Assembly: GCF_028283785.1 (NCBI RefSeq)
Contig: NZ_JAPWKB010000019.1
Span: 578,001 to 642,000 of the forward strand
Origin: Paraburkholderia sp.
GTDB taxonomy: Bacteria; Pseudomonadota; Gammaproteobacteria; Burkholderiales; Burkholderiaceae
DNA length: 64,000 nucleotides
Reading direction: 5' to 3'
This document shows, one piece after another, positions 34,721 through 43,355 of this stretch; within the stretch, counting starts at the first letter, position 1, and each line of letters opens with the position of its first letter. Under the pieces are notes generated by a model. The model was not told the origin of the DNA, did no database searches, and saw only the letters and a list, made by a program, of their open reading frames with translations. A program made the translations under genes and the position numbers.

Positions 34721-35656
34721 ATGAAATTCGCCTTCGTTTTTCCCGGCCAGGGTTCGCAGTCGGTCGGTATGCTCAACGCGTTCGCCGATCACGCTATCGT
34801 GCGCGAAACGGTCCAGGAAGCGTCCGACGCATTGGGCCAGGATCTCGGCAAGCTGATCGCCGAAGGTCCGGCCGAGGATCTGAACCTCACCACCAACACG
34901 CAACCGGTCATGCTGACGGCCGCCTACGCGATGTATCGCGCGTGGCAGCAGGCCGGCGGCCCGGCGCCCGCAATTGTCGCGGGCCACAGCCTCGGTGAAT
35001 ACACGGCGCTGGTCGCGGCCGGCGCCATCGCGTTTCGCGATGCTGTGCCGCTCGTGCGGTTCCGCGCGCAAGCCATGCAAACGGCGGTTCCGGTCGGCGA
35101 AGGCGGCATGGCCGCGATTCTCGGTCTCGACGACGACACCGTCCGTGCGGTCTGCGCGGAAGCATCGGTGGCGGGCATCGTCGAAGCCGTCAACTTCAAC
35201 GCGCCGGCGCAGGTCGTGATCGCGGGTCAGAAGGCGGCGGTCGAGAAAGCCTGCGAAGTGGCGAAGGCGAAGGGCGCGAAGCGCGCGTTGCCGCTGCCGG
35301 TATCGGCGCCGTTCCATTCGTCGCTGCTCAAGCCGGCGTCGGACCAACTCCGCGAATACCTGGCGAGCGTCAACGTTCAGGTGCCGCAGATTCCTGTGAT
35401 CAATAACGTCGACGTCGCGATCGTCAACGAACCGGCCGCCATCAAGGACGCGCTGGTTCGCCAGGCGGCGGGCGCGGTACGTTGGGTCGAATGCGTGCAG
35501 GCAATGGCGGCGCAGGGCGTCTCGCACATCGTCGAATGCGGGCCGGGCAAGGTCCTTGCGGGTTTGACCAAGCGTATCGACGGTACGTTGACGGGCGTCT
35601 CGGTGTTCGATCCCGCATCGCTCGAAGAAACGCTGAAGCTCGTGACGGCAGCCTGA
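34721..35656 (+). CDS. fabD: Malonyl-CoA:ACP transacylase
   Basis: A 311-residue enzyme that loads malonyl groups onto acyl carrier protein. The oxyanion motif FPGQGSQSVGM starts at residue 7, the catalytic Ser is in GHSLGEYTALVAAG, Arg in VRFRAQAMQ, and the second His in SAPFHSSLLKPAS. The ATG at 34721 has GGGGA upstream. The frame is open to 34667 but that extension lacks a ribosome site. Confidence 0.96.
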   Translation: MKFAFVFPGQGSQSVGMLNAFADHAIVRETVQEASDALGQDLGKLIAEGPAEDLNLTTNTQPVMLTAAYAMYRAWQQAGGPAPAIVAGHSLGEYTALVAAGAIAFRDAVPLVRFRAQAMQTAVPVGEGGMAAILGLDDDTVRAVCAEASVAGIVEAVNFNAPAQVVIAGQKAAVEKACEVAKAKGAKRALPLPVSAPFHSSLLKPASDQLREYLASVNVQVPQIPVINNVDVAIVNEPAAIKDALVRQAAGAVRWVECVQAMAAQGVSHIVECGPGKVLAGLTKRIDGTLTGVSVFDPASLEETLKLVTAA

Positions 35657-35716
35657 GCGCTGCGCGCGGCTACACACGTCTCCAATCCGCCTGCAAAGGC
35701 AATCCGGACTGACAAG

Positions 35717-36466
35717 ATGGAAAAGACTCTCGACAAGCAGATCGCGATCGTCACCGGCGCTTCGCGCGGTATCGGTCGCGCGATTGCGCTGGAACTGGCG
35801 CGCCAGGGCGCGACGGTAATCGGCACGGCCACCAGCGAAAGCGGCGCGCAGGCTATCACCGAAGGCTTCAAGGCCGAAGGCGTGAACGGCCACGGTGCGG
35901 TGCTGAACGTCAACGACGCAGCCGCAACCGACGCGCTGATCGACGGCACGGTGAAGGAATTCGGCGCGCTGCACGTGCTGGTGAACAACGCGGGCATCAC
36001 GCAAGATCAACTCGCGATGCGCATGAAAGACGAAGACTGGGACGCGGTGATCGACACCAACCTGCGTTCGGTCTTCCGTCTGTCGCGCGCCGTGCTGCGC
36101 CCTATGATGAAAGCGCGCGGTGGCCGCATCATCAACATCACGTCGGTGGTCGGCTCGTCCGGCAACGCGGGTCAGGCCAACTACGCCGCCGCGAAGGCCG
36201 GTGTGGCCGGCATGACGCGCGCGTTGGCACGCGAGATCGGTAGCCGCGGTATCACGGTGAACTGCGTCGCGCCCGGCTTTATCGACACCGACATGACGAA
36301 GACCTTGCCGGAAGAGCAGCAGACCGCGCTTAAGGCACAGATTCCGCTTGGCCGTCTGGGCAGCCCGGAAGACATCGCGCACGCCGTCGCATTTCTCGCG
36401 TCGCCGCTGGCTGGCTACATCACCGGCACGACGCTGCATGTGAACGGCGGGATGTATATGTCGTAA
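35717..36466 (+). CDS. fabG: 3-oxoacyl-ACP reductase
   Basis: A 249-residue NADPH-dependent SDR enzyme that reduces 3-ketoacyl-ACP in each fatty acid elongation cycle. Cofactor motif TGASRGIGRA, the NNAGIT motif and the catalytic YAAAKAG with upstream Ser (ITSVVGSSGN) are intact. Ends GGMYMS, usual for FabG. It lies 60 bases after fabD and before acpP. Confidence 0.96.
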   Translation: MEKTLDKQIAIVTGASRGIGRAIALELARQGATVIGTATSESGAQAITEGFKAEGVNGHGAVLNVNDAAATDALIDGTVKEFGALHVLVNNAGITQDQLAMRMKDEDWDAVIDTNLRSVFRLSRAVLRPMMKARGGRIINITSVVGSSGNAGQANYAAAKAGVAGMTRALAREIGSRGITVNCVAPGFIDTDMTKTLPEEQQTALKAQIPLGRLGSPEDIAHAVAFLASPLAGYITGTTLHVNGGMYMS

Positions 36467-36618
36467 CCGAATTCGGTTACTATCCGCGCCTTGATGCGTT
36501 AGCAAAAGCGTAAGGCGCATGCCTCGACACGAACCTTGTGCGTGCTTTTTTACAGAAGCAAACCTGATAAAATGCGCGCACCTGTATTTTTGAACTTACT
36601 TTTCCCTTGGAGGGGTTA

Positions 36619-36858
36619 ATGGACAACATCGAACAGCGCGTGAAGAAGATCGTCGCAGAACAACTGGGCGTCGCAGAAGCCGAAATCAAGACGGAAGCTT
36701 CGTTCGTGAACGACCTCGGCGCCGACTCGCTCGACACCGTGGAACTCGTGATGGCCCTCGAAGACGAATTCGGCATGGAAATTCCGGATGAAGAAGCCGA
36801 GAAGATCACGACCGTTCAACAGGCGATCGACTACGCTCGCGCGAACGTCAAGGCCTAA
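36619..36858 (+). CDS. acpP: Acyl carrier protein
   Basis: A 79-residue acidic protein that carries growing acyl chains on a phosphopantetheine arm. The attachment site is Ser37 in DLGADSLDTVELV. GGAGGGG lies 8 bases before the ATG, a very strong ribosome site, as expected for one of the most abundant proteins. The 152-base gap before it includes an AT-rich patch with TAAAAT, so it may have its own promoter. AcpS, which activates it, is encoded at 50090. Confidence 0.98.
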   Translation: MDNIEQRVKKIVAEQLGVAEAEIKTEASFVNDLGADSLDTVELVMALEDEFGMEIPDEEAEKITTVQQAIDYARANVKA

Positions 36859-36998
36859 GGTCATTCGCGCACGCATCGCAGCGTTGGTAGCGTATGACGC
36901 CCTGTCGCGCCGGTTTCTGGCGTCAGCGGGGTTCGTGCTATTCCCGCTGCCGGCGCGAGCGATGCCGCATGCGCATGTCTCTGCGCTGCCGGATTAAC

Positions 36999-37049
36999 AG
37001 CCACAGAGCTTACGGGTCTGATGCCCGTGGTCGCTGTGGCTTTTGCTTT
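36999..37049 (+). terminator. Terminator-like hairpin between acpP and fabF
   Basis: AGCCACAG / CTGTGGCT (36999-37006, 37034-37041) with an inner ACGGGT/GCCCGT pairing, followed by TTTGCTTTA. It would boost acpP transcripts over the downstream fabF. Confidence 0.65.
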
Positions 37050-37075
37050 AGTCATTCTATGGAAAAGGGGTTACC

Positions 37076-38314
37076 GTGAGCCGTCGTCGTGTTGTTGTTA
37101 CAGGCCTGGGGCTGATTTCGCCTGTTGGCAATAATGTTGCCGACGGCTGGGCCAATCTGGTCGCCGGCAAGTCGGGTATTGCCGACATCACGAAGTTCGA
37201 TGCGTCGAACTTCACCACGCGCTTTGCCGGCGAGGTCAAGGGCTTCAATATCGAGGACTACATCCCCGGTAAGGAAGCGCGCCATATGGATACCTTCATC
37301 CACTATGGTGTGGCTGCCGGCATCCAGGCCATGCGTGATAGCGGTCTCGAAGTCACCGACGAAAACTCGGAGCGCATCGGCGTTGTCGTGGGTTCGGGCA
37401 TTGGCGGTCTGCCGATGATCGAAGTCACGCAAACCGAACTGCTGAACCGCGGCCCGCGTCGTATTTCGCCGTTCTTCGTTCCGGCATCGATCATCAACAT
37501 GATCTCCGGCCATCTGTCGATCAAGTTCGGCATCAAAGGTCCGAATCTCGCCATCGTCACCGCTTGCACGACCGGTTTGCATTGCATCGGCGAAGCATCG
37601 CGGCTGATCGAGTACGGCGATGCCGACGTGATGATCGCGGGCGGTGCGGAATCGACCGTGTCGCCGCTGGGTATCGGCGGGTTTGCGGCGGCGCGTGCGC
37701 TGTCGCAACGCAACGATGATCCGGCAACGGCGAGCCGTCCGTGGGACAAAGACCGCGACGGTTTCGTGCTGGGCGAAGGCGCGGGCGTGATGGTGCTCGA
37801 AGAGTACGAACACGCCAAGGCCCGCGGCGCGAAGATCTACGCGGAAGTGGGCGGCTACGGGATGAGCGGCGACGCTTATCACATGACCGCTCCGGTCGAA
37901 GACGGCGACGGCGCACGCCGCTGCATGCTGGCTGCGATGAAAAACGCGGCCATCAATCCGGATCAGGTCAACTACCTGAACGCGCACGGCACGTCCACGC
38001 AGCTCGGTGACCTTGCTGAAACCACGGGTATCAAGCGCGCGTTCGGCGACCACGCCAAAGACATGGTGGTGAACTCCACCAAGTCGATGACGGGTCACCT
38101 GCTGGGCGGCGCCGGCGGTCTGGAGTCGGTATTCACGGTTCTCGCCGTGCATCACCAGATCTCCCCGCCGACGATCAACATCTTCAATCAGGATCCGCAG
38201 TGCGATCTCGATTACTGCGCAAACACCGCGCGGGACATGAAGATCGACGTCGCGCTGAAGAACTCGTTCGGGTTCGGCGGCACGAACGGAACCTTGGTTT
38301 TCAAGCGTTTCTGA
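37076..38314 (+). CDS. fabF: Beta-ketoacyl-ACP synthase II
   Basis: A 412-residue condensing enzyme that elongates acyl-ACP, mainly C16 unsaturated to C18. The catalytic Cys is in TACTTGLHCIG, the two His are in NAHGTSTQLGD and MTGHLLGGAGG, and the FGFGGTNGTLVF ending is standard. Start is GTG at 37076 preceded by AAAGGGG. Followed at once by two nested terminator hairpins. Confidence 0.96.
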   Translation: MSRRRVVVTGLGLISPVGNNVADGWANLVAGKSGIADITKFDASNFTTRFAGEVKGFNIEDYIPGKEARHMDTFIHYGVAAGIQAMRDSGLEVTDENSERIGVVVGSGIGGLPMIEVTQTELLNRGPRRISPFFVPASIINMISGHLSIKFGIKGPNLAIVTACTTGLHCIGEASRLIEYGDADVMIAGGAESTVSPLGIGGFAAARALSQRNDDPATASRPWDKDRDGFVLGEGAGVMVLEEYEHAKARGAKIYAEVGGYGMSGDAYHMTAPVEDGDGARRCMLAAMKNAAINPDQVNYLNAHGTSTQLGDLAETTGIKRAFGDHAKDMVVNSTKSMTGHLLGGAGGLESVFTVLAVHHQISPPTINIFNQDPQCDLDYCANTARDMKIDVALKNSFGFGGTNGTLVFKRF

Positions 38315-38318
38315 TCGT

Positions 38319-38822
38319 TTGACGGCCCAGATACCGCTTCCGTCTACGCAAACCGTTCCGGCGCACTGCGCTGGAACGGTTTTGCCGGAAAGAGCGCCGC
38401 AACGTTTTACGTTGCGGCGCTCTTTTATTTTGGGCGCGCTCACAATGGTCTTCACATGCGTGGTCGTCGCCTGTGTTTTCGTGAATCTGACCGCATGGTT
38501 GGGCGGATGGCGGGCGCTACCGCTGGTTCTGGCGACAATCGCCACGCTCGGATTGAGCGCGGTGGGTTACTGGCGCAATGCGCCGGCATCGGTGAAAATC
38601 GGGCCGGATGGTTTGTCGGTCTGGAATCGCGATGGCAAACTGATCGCGCAGGGCGCGGTCACAGGCTGCAGCCAATGGACCGGGCGCTTGCTGATCGTCT
38701 CGCTGGCGGGCGGGGATGGGCCGCCGCGTTGGGGTCGCAGCGTGCTTATCGCCGCCGCGTCACTCTCTGCGGAAACCTTCCGTGAGCTGGCGGTTTTCTG
38801 CCGCCGAAGCGCAAATAACTGA
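38319..38822 (+). CDS. YgfX-like small membrane protein
   Basis: Up to 167 residues with two hydrophobic helices (LGALTMVFTCVVVACVFVNL and the ALPLVLATIATLGLSAVGYW stretch), then a beta-rich soluble tail (IGPDGLSVWNRDGKLIAQGA). The FTLRRSFIL lead-in to the first helix resembles the YgfX/CptA family, small inner-membrane proteins with debated roles in succinate dehydrogenase assembly or toxicity. The start is uncertain: TTG at 38319 would translate through two terminator hairpins, TTG at 38382 lies inside one, and ATG at 38445 would remove the start of the first helix. Confidence 0.6.
   Translation: MTAQIPLPSTQTVPAHCAGTVLPERAPQRFTLRRSFILGALTMVFTCVVVACVFVNLTAWLGGWRALPLVLATIATLGLSAVGYWRNAPASVKIGPDGLSVWNRDGKLIAQGAVTGCSQWTGRLLIVSLAGGDGPPRWGRSVLIAAASLSAETFRELAVFCRRSANN
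38350..38430 (+). terminator. Two tandem terminators after fabF, inside the YgfX-like frame
   Basis: Hairpin 1 is AAACCGTTCC / GGAACGGTTT (38350-38359, 38373-38382) with an inner GCGCA/TGCGC stem. Hairpin 2 has a perfect 17-bp stem (38389-38405, 38409-38425) with a 3-base loop, running into TATTTTGGG. Hairpin 2 is one of the strongest terminators in the window. Confidence 0.88.
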
Positions 38823-38832
38823 TGTAACGACT

Positions 38833-38846
38833 GTAACCGCTGTTAC
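38833..38846. promoter_or_regulatory. Possible operator upstream of rpoE
   Basis: Inverted repeat GTAAC-CGCT-GTTAC, preceded by another TGTAAC nine bases earlier (38823), so three TGT(A/T)AC boxes with a 9-base period. It lies about 75 bases before the rpoE start. No known regulator is assigned. Confidence 0.35.
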
Positions 38847-38922
38847 CGGAGTGGCGTGACGTTATGATGGGGACGCTACAATGGTGCCCCGCCATGCACC
38901 CCCAAGTGAACGGATTTATCAG

Positions 38923-39522
38923 GTGAGCGAAAAAGAAATTGATCAGGTGCTGGTTGAACGTGTGCAAAAAGGCGACAAGGCCGCGTTCGAGCTTCTGGTC
39001 TCCAAATACCAGCGCAAGATCATCCGGCTGATTTCGCGCCTCGTGCGGGACCCCGCCGAGGTCGAGGATGTCGCGCAGGATGCGTTTATCAAGGCATATC
39101 GGGCGCTCCCGCAATTTCGCGGCGAGTCGGCTTTCTATACATGGTTGTACCGTATTGCGGTAAATACGGCGAAGAACTACCTTGCGACCCAAGGTCGGCG
39201 TGCTCCAACTTCTACCGAAGCGGATGCTGAAGAAGCTGAAACTTTCTCGGACGCGGACCAACTAAGGGATATCAACACGCCTGAGTCGATGTTGATGAGC
39301 AAGCAGATCGCTGAGACGGTCAATGCTGCGATGGCGGTTTTACCGGAAGAGCTGCGCACCGCCATAACTCTTCGTGAAATTGAAGGTCTGAGCTATGAAG
39401 AAATCGCTGAGATGATGGGATGCCCGATCGGCACCGTTAGATCGCGAATTTTTCGTGCTCGCGAAGCCATTGCGGCAAAATTGCGTCCATTGCTTGACAC
39501 ACCCGAGGGCAAACGCTGGTAA
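38923..39522 (+). CDS. rpoE: RNA polymerase sigma-E factor (AlgU/RpoE)
   Basis: A 199-residue ECF sigma factor for the envelope stress response, binding core RNA polymerase and extracytoplasmic-stress promoters. Region 2 includes QDAFIKAYRALPQFRGESAFYTWLYRIAVNTAKN, split here at AFIKAYRALPQFRGES, and region 4 includes LSYEEIAEMMGCPIGTVRSR. It closely resembles E. coli RpoE through both regions. The GTG at 38923 (MSEKEIDQVLVERV) is chosen to match E. coli MSEQLTDQVLVERV. An ATG at 38881 adds 14 unlike residues. mucA, mucB and mucD follow. Confidence 0.94.
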   Translation: MSEKEIDQVLVERVQKGDKAAFELLVSKYQRKIIRLISRLVRDPAEVEDVAQDAFIKAYRALPQFRGESAFYTWLYRIAVNTAKNYLATQGRRAPTSTEADAEEAETFSDADQLRDINTPESMLMSKQIAETVNAAMAVLPEELRTAITLREIEGLSYEEIAEMMGCPIGTVRSRIFRAREAIAAKLRPLLDTPEGKRW

Positions 39523-39604
39523 TCGCCAGCCGGCAGCAGGGGCAAGGACGCAATATCTGGGTTAGGTGGTGTCACTACAGGGTGTCTGCAAGATGGGGAG
39601 CATC

Positions 39605-40231
39605 ATGGGTTCGGTCTCGATGCAATCGCAAGCAAGCTCGCGAGGCGAGCGTCTGTCCGCTGTTGTCGACGGCGAGTTGTTCGGCGAAGCGCATCTGAAC
39701 AAGTTTATTTCTGAGCTGAACAGCGAAGATCGTGCGACCTGGTCGCACTATCATCTGATCGGGGACGCATTGCGTTCCGACGATCTGGCTGTCAGTCCGG
39801 CAGCAAGCGCTGCGTTTTTGAGCGGTTTTGCCGCGCGTCTGGAAAGCGAGCCGCATCTGCTTGCGCCGTCCGCCGTGCCTGCCGCGCGCAAGCTTCTGGC
39901 GTTCCGTCGTCGTGTCGTGCCGGCATTTGCCGTCGCGGCCGCGGCTGCTACGCTGACATGGATCGTCGTGCCGCAGTTGCAAGGCGTGCCGGGCGGTCCG
40001 GGCGTCGCGCAAATCGCGTCGGTGCAGTCGCATGGCGATTCGGTGCAACGCGTCGCAATGGCATCGGTGCCGGCTGCGACCCTGCAACCGGTCGTGCAGG
40101 ACGCAAACATCATCCGCGACGCAAGTCTCGATCAATATCTGGAAGCGCATCAGCAATTCGCACAGCAACCGGCCATGTCCGGTTCGATGCCGCTGATCCG
40201 TGCTGCCGCTGTGACCACGCAAGGCCAATAG
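39605..40231 (+). CDS. rseA: Anti-sigma-E factor MucA/RseA
   Basis: A 208-residue inner-membrane anti-sigma factor. The N-terminal cytosolic domain (ERLSAVVDGELFG, then DRATWSHYHLIGDALRSDD) matches the RpoE-binding RseA domain. One membrane helix lies near residues 105-122 (VVPAFAVAAAAATLTWIVVP), followed by a periplasmic tail of about 85 residues. Under stress such proteins are cut to free sigma-E. The ATG at 39605 has GGGGAG 4 bases upstream, better than the ATG at 39593. Confidence 0.88.
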   Translation: MGSVSMQSQASSRGERLSAVVDGELFGEAHLNKFISELNSEDRATWSHYHLIGDALRSDDLAVSPAASAAFLSGFAARLESEPHLLAPSAVPAARKLLAFRRRVVPAFAVAAAAATLTWIVVPQLQGVPGGPGVAQIASVQSHGDSVQRVAMASVPAATLQPVVQDANIIRDASLDQYLEAHQQFAQQPAMSGSMPLIRAAAVTTQGQ

Positions 40232-40235
40232 TCTG

Positions 40236-41279
40236 ATGCAGACAACGCGGTTGAATAAAACGACTATATGGGGGCGGCTGCCGGCATTCATGTTCTGCGC
40301 AGCCGTATTGTTGTCCGCTTCATCGCACGCTTCGGCGCAGGCCGATGACGCGGCCGCCGCGCACCGTTCGGCGGCGGACTGGCTCAACCGCATCCATCAG
40401 GCTGCCCAGCAGCAGAACTACGAAGGCGCCTTCGTGTATCAACGGGGCGCCTTCGTGCAATCTTCGCGGATCTCGCACTACGCGACCCGCACCGACGGCG
40501 AATTCGAGCAGATCGAAAGTCTCGACGGCAAGCCGCGCCGCATGCTCCGCCATAACGACGACATGTACACGTTCGTGCCCGAGCGGCACTTGTGCGTGGT
40601 CGAGAAACGCCAGAACAAAGATTCGTTTCCGGCGCTGCTGCAGGCAAGCGGCGACCAGGTGCTTTCCGTCTACGACGCGAAGTTGCTCGGCAACGATCGC
40701 GTCGCGGGCGTCGACAGTCAGGTGATCGAACTCGATCCGAAAGACGCGTATCGCTTCGCGTACAAGCTGTGGGCGGATCAGAAGACGGGCCTGCTGTTGC
40801 GCACGCAAACGCTCGATCCGAACGGCCAGGTGCTCGAACAACTCGCGTTTTCGCAGATCCGGATTGGCGTGCCGGTCGACAAGACCCCGATCGTCAACGG
40901 TATCAAGAACACTGCGGGCTGGACGATGGTGCGTCCGCCGGTCGAACCGGTGGATATGTCGGCGCAAGGCTGGCAGATCGAACCCAACGTGCCCGGTTTC
41001 CGTATGATTCGTGAGTTGCGTCGACCTATGGCCGCGCGCGATCCCGGCACGCCGCCCATCCCGGTCGATCAGGCAGTGTTCTCCGACGGCCTCGCGGCAA
41101 TCTCGGTGTTCGTCGAGCCGGTGGAAAACAACACGCGCAAGGAAGGCGTGGGCGACAGCGGCGCGACGCACGTGCTGGTCAAGCGTCGTGGCAATTTCTG
41201 GATTACCTTGCTCGGCGAAGTGCCCCAGACCACGTTGCAGCAGTTTGCGTCTGCCATAGAATACAAAGCTCCGAAGTAA
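40236..41279 (+). CDS. mucB: Sigma-E regulatory protein MucB/RseB
   Basis: A 347-residue periplasmic protein that guards MucA/RseA from cleavage and senses lipid or outer-membrane stress. A signal peptide to about residue 35 (SASSHASA then QADD) is followed by the MucB N-terminal fold, YEGAFVYQRGAFVQSSRISH, and the C-terminal domain near residues 225-340. It follows rseA with a 4-base gap. Confidence 0.93.
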   Translation: MQTTRLNKTTIWGRLPAFMFCAAVLLSASSHASAQADDAAAAHRSAADWLNRIHQAAQQQNYEGAFVYQRGAFVQSSRISHYATRTDGEFEQIESLDGKPRRMLRHNDDMYTFVPERHLCVVEKRQNKDSFPALLQASGDQVLSVYDAKLLGNDRVAGVDSQVIELDPKDAYRFAYKLWADQKTGLLLRTQTLDPNGQVLEQLAFSQIRIGVPVDKTPIVNGIKNTAGWTMVRPPVEPVDMSAQGWQIEPNVPGFRMIRELRRPMAARDPGTPPIPVDQAVFSDGLAAISVFVEPVENNTRKEGVGDSGATHVLVKRRGNFWITLLGEVPQTTLQQFASAIEYKAPK

Positions 41280-41315
41280 CCTCCCGAATCCTCGAATCCC
41301 TCGGCTTGCTACGAT

Positions 41316-42845
41316 ATGACGACTTTCTCGGTGCGCAAATTCCTCGCGGCCGCAGTAGTGGCGGCCTGTTTGCCGCTTCTGCCGCACACGGCGTCGGCGG
41401 CTCCCGCGGCCAATCTTCCGGATTTCACTGATCTCGTCGATAAAGTCGGCCCGGCGGTCGTCAATATTCGCACTACCACGCGGGTGTCGAGCAGCACGCG
41501 CGGCCTGCCGCCAGGCATGGACGATGGCGATATGTCGGAGTTTTTCCGGCGCTTCTTCGGCATTCCGATGCCGGGCGGTCCGCAAACGCCGCAACAGCCA
41601 GGCACGCCACGCGGCGGTGACAACGGCGGCAGCGGCAGCGGCAGCGGCGGCAATCAGGACGCGCCCGACAACACCGATCCCGAACAAAACAGCGGCGTCG
41701 GCTCGGGCTTCATCCTGTCCGCCGACGGATACGTGATGACCAACGCACACGTCGTCGACGACGCGGACACGATCTACGTCACGCTGACCGACAAGCGCGA
41801 GTTCAAGGCCAAACTCGTCGGCGTCGACGATCGCACCGACGTCGCCGTCGTCAAGATCAACGCGTCGAGCCTGCCCACCATCACCATCGGCGATTCGAAC
41901 AAGGTTCGCGTCGGCGAATGGGTCGTGGCAATCGGCTCGCCGTTCGGGCTTGAAAACACGGTGACGGCCGGCATCGTCAGCGCGAAGGGGCGCGATACCG
42001 GCGACTACCTCCCGTTTATCCAGACCGACGTCGCGGTGAATCCGGGCAATTCGGGCGGTCCGCTGATCAATATGCAAGGCGAAGTGATCGGCATCAACTC
42101 GCAGATCTACAGCCGTACCGGCGGGTTCATGGGCATTTCGTTCGCGATTCCCATCGATGAAGCGATGCGTGTGGCCGATCAACTGAAGACCACCGGCAAG
42201 GTGACGCGCGGCCGCATTGCGGTGGCCATCGGCGAAGTGACGAAGGAAGTCGCGGACACGTTGGGCTTGCCGAAGGCGCAGGGCGCGCTCGTCAGCAGCG
42301 TCGAGCCGGGCGGTCCCGCCGACAAGGCCGGCGTGCAACCGGGCGACATTATCCTGAAGTTCAACGGTCATTCGGTCGATACCGCGACGGATCTGCCGCG
42401 GATGGTCGGCGACACGAAGCCGGGCACGAAGGCGACTATCACCGTGTGGCGCAAGGGCCAGACGCGCGACATGTCGGTGACGATCGCCGAGATGCAGGCG
42501 GAGAAGACCGCGAAGGCCGAAGACAAGAAGCCGCCCGCACCGAAGCCGCGTGCCACCAATGCGTTGGGTATTGCGGTGAGCGACCTGTCGTCGGATCAAT
42601 TGAAATCGCTGAAGCTGCACAACGGCGTGCAGGTCGACGTGGTCGACGGTCCGGCCGTGCGCGTTGGTTTGCAGAAGGGCGACATCATCCTGCGTATCGG
42701 CGATACGGATATCGCCAGCGCCAAACAGTTCGACGCGGTCACGTCGAATCTCGATCCGCAAAAGATGGTGGCGCTGCTGGTGCGTCGTGGCGAGAACACG
42801 CAGTTCGTGCCGATCCGTCCGCGCGGCACCGCAGCGCCTAAATGA
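41316..42845 (+). CDS. mucD: DegP/MucD-type periplasmic serine protease
   Basis: A 509-residue Do/HtrA protease and chaperone. A signal peptide (cleavage after TASA) is followed by the trypsin-like domain with catalytic His145 (TNAHVVDDA), Asp175 (DRTDVAVVK) and Ser246 (NPGNSGGPL), then two PDZ domains near residues 290-370 and 415-500. A Gly/Ser/Pro/Gln-rich linker at 90-125 lies in the regulatory LA-loop position. In the MucABD system it degrades misfolded envelope proteins. The stop overlaps the next gene (ATGA). Confidence 0.94.
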   Translation: MTTFSVRKFLAAAVVAACLPLLPHTASAAPAANLPDFTDLVDKVGPAVVNIRTTTRVSSSTRGLPPGMDDGDMSEFFRRFFGIPMPGGPQTPQQPGTPRGGDNGGSGSGSGGNQDAPDNTDPEQNSGVGSGFILSADGYVMTNAHVVDDADTIYVTLTDKREFKAKLVGVDDRTDVAVVKINASSLPTITIGDSNKVRVGEWVVAIGSPFGLENTVTAGIVSAKGRDTGDYLPFIQTDVAVNPGNSGGPLINMQGEVIGINSQIYSRTGGFMGISFAIPIDEAMRVADQLKTTGKVTRGRIAVAIGEVTKEVADTLGLPKAQGALVSSVEPGGPADKAGVQPGDIILKFNGHSVDTATDLPRMVGDTKPGTKATITVWRKGQTRDMSVTIAEMQAEKTAKAEDKKPPAPKPRATNALGIAVSDLSSDQLKSLKLHNGVQVDVVDGPAVRVGLQKGDIILRIGDTDIASAKQFDAVTSNLDPQKMVALLVRRGENTQFVPIRPRGTAAPK

Positions 42846-43114
42846 CCGTCGCCCGCGCGCTCACGCTTTACGGGCGCGCGTGGTGCCACCTGTGCGACGA
42901 CATGCGCGCCGCGCTCGACCCGCTGCTGGTCGAGTTCGCGGTCCAGGTGGATGTCGTCGATATCGACGCCGATCCGCAACTCGAAGCGCGCTACAACGAA
43001 CTCGTGCCCGTGCTGGTTTGTGATGGCGTCGAAGTGTGTCGCTATCATCTCGATCAGGCTCGCGCGCGCGACGCGCTTGCCGCCTGGGCCGCTCGCAACG
43101 CGCATCGCGCGTGA
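42842..43114 (+). CDS. Glutaredoxin-like protein (DUF836)
   Basis: A 90-residue thioredoxin-fold protein with the redox pair CHLC at residues 15-18, VDIDADP at the second strand and the cis-Pro in ELVPVLVCDG. DUF836/YbbN-like small glutaredoxins are thiol oxidoreductases of unclear partners. A third and fourth Cys (LVCDGVEVC) are near the cis-Pro, which could modulate redox. It is coupled to mucD by a 4-base overlap. Confidence 0.85.
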   Translation: MTVARALTLYGRAWCHLCDDMRAALDPLLVEFAVQVDVVDIDADPQLEARYNELVPVLVCDGVEVCRYHLDQARARDALAAWAARNAHRA

Positions 43115-43355
43115 GCGTGGCCTCTTCGATTCGCGCAATCTTGCGCAACTGCGTTGCAATTCCCGCGTTTTGAACGCGTCGAGACGCGCGTTTTTCGGCG
43201 CCCGGCGCGTGCCGCCGGGAAGCCGCACCAGTCCGCCCCCAGTAAGATCCGCCTGGCCGACAGCCTTTTCGGCTAAAATAGGCAGGTTTTTCACCTACTT
43301 ACAAGGCGTGCTCCGCTATCGTCCGAGCGCGCCTTTTTCGCTTGATCGGCACTGA

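Noticed and set aside
40320..42761. An 813-codon open frame antisense to mucB and mucD
   Set aside because: Shadow of two clear genes; no family motifs, no ribosome site, His/Arg/Asp-rich composition.
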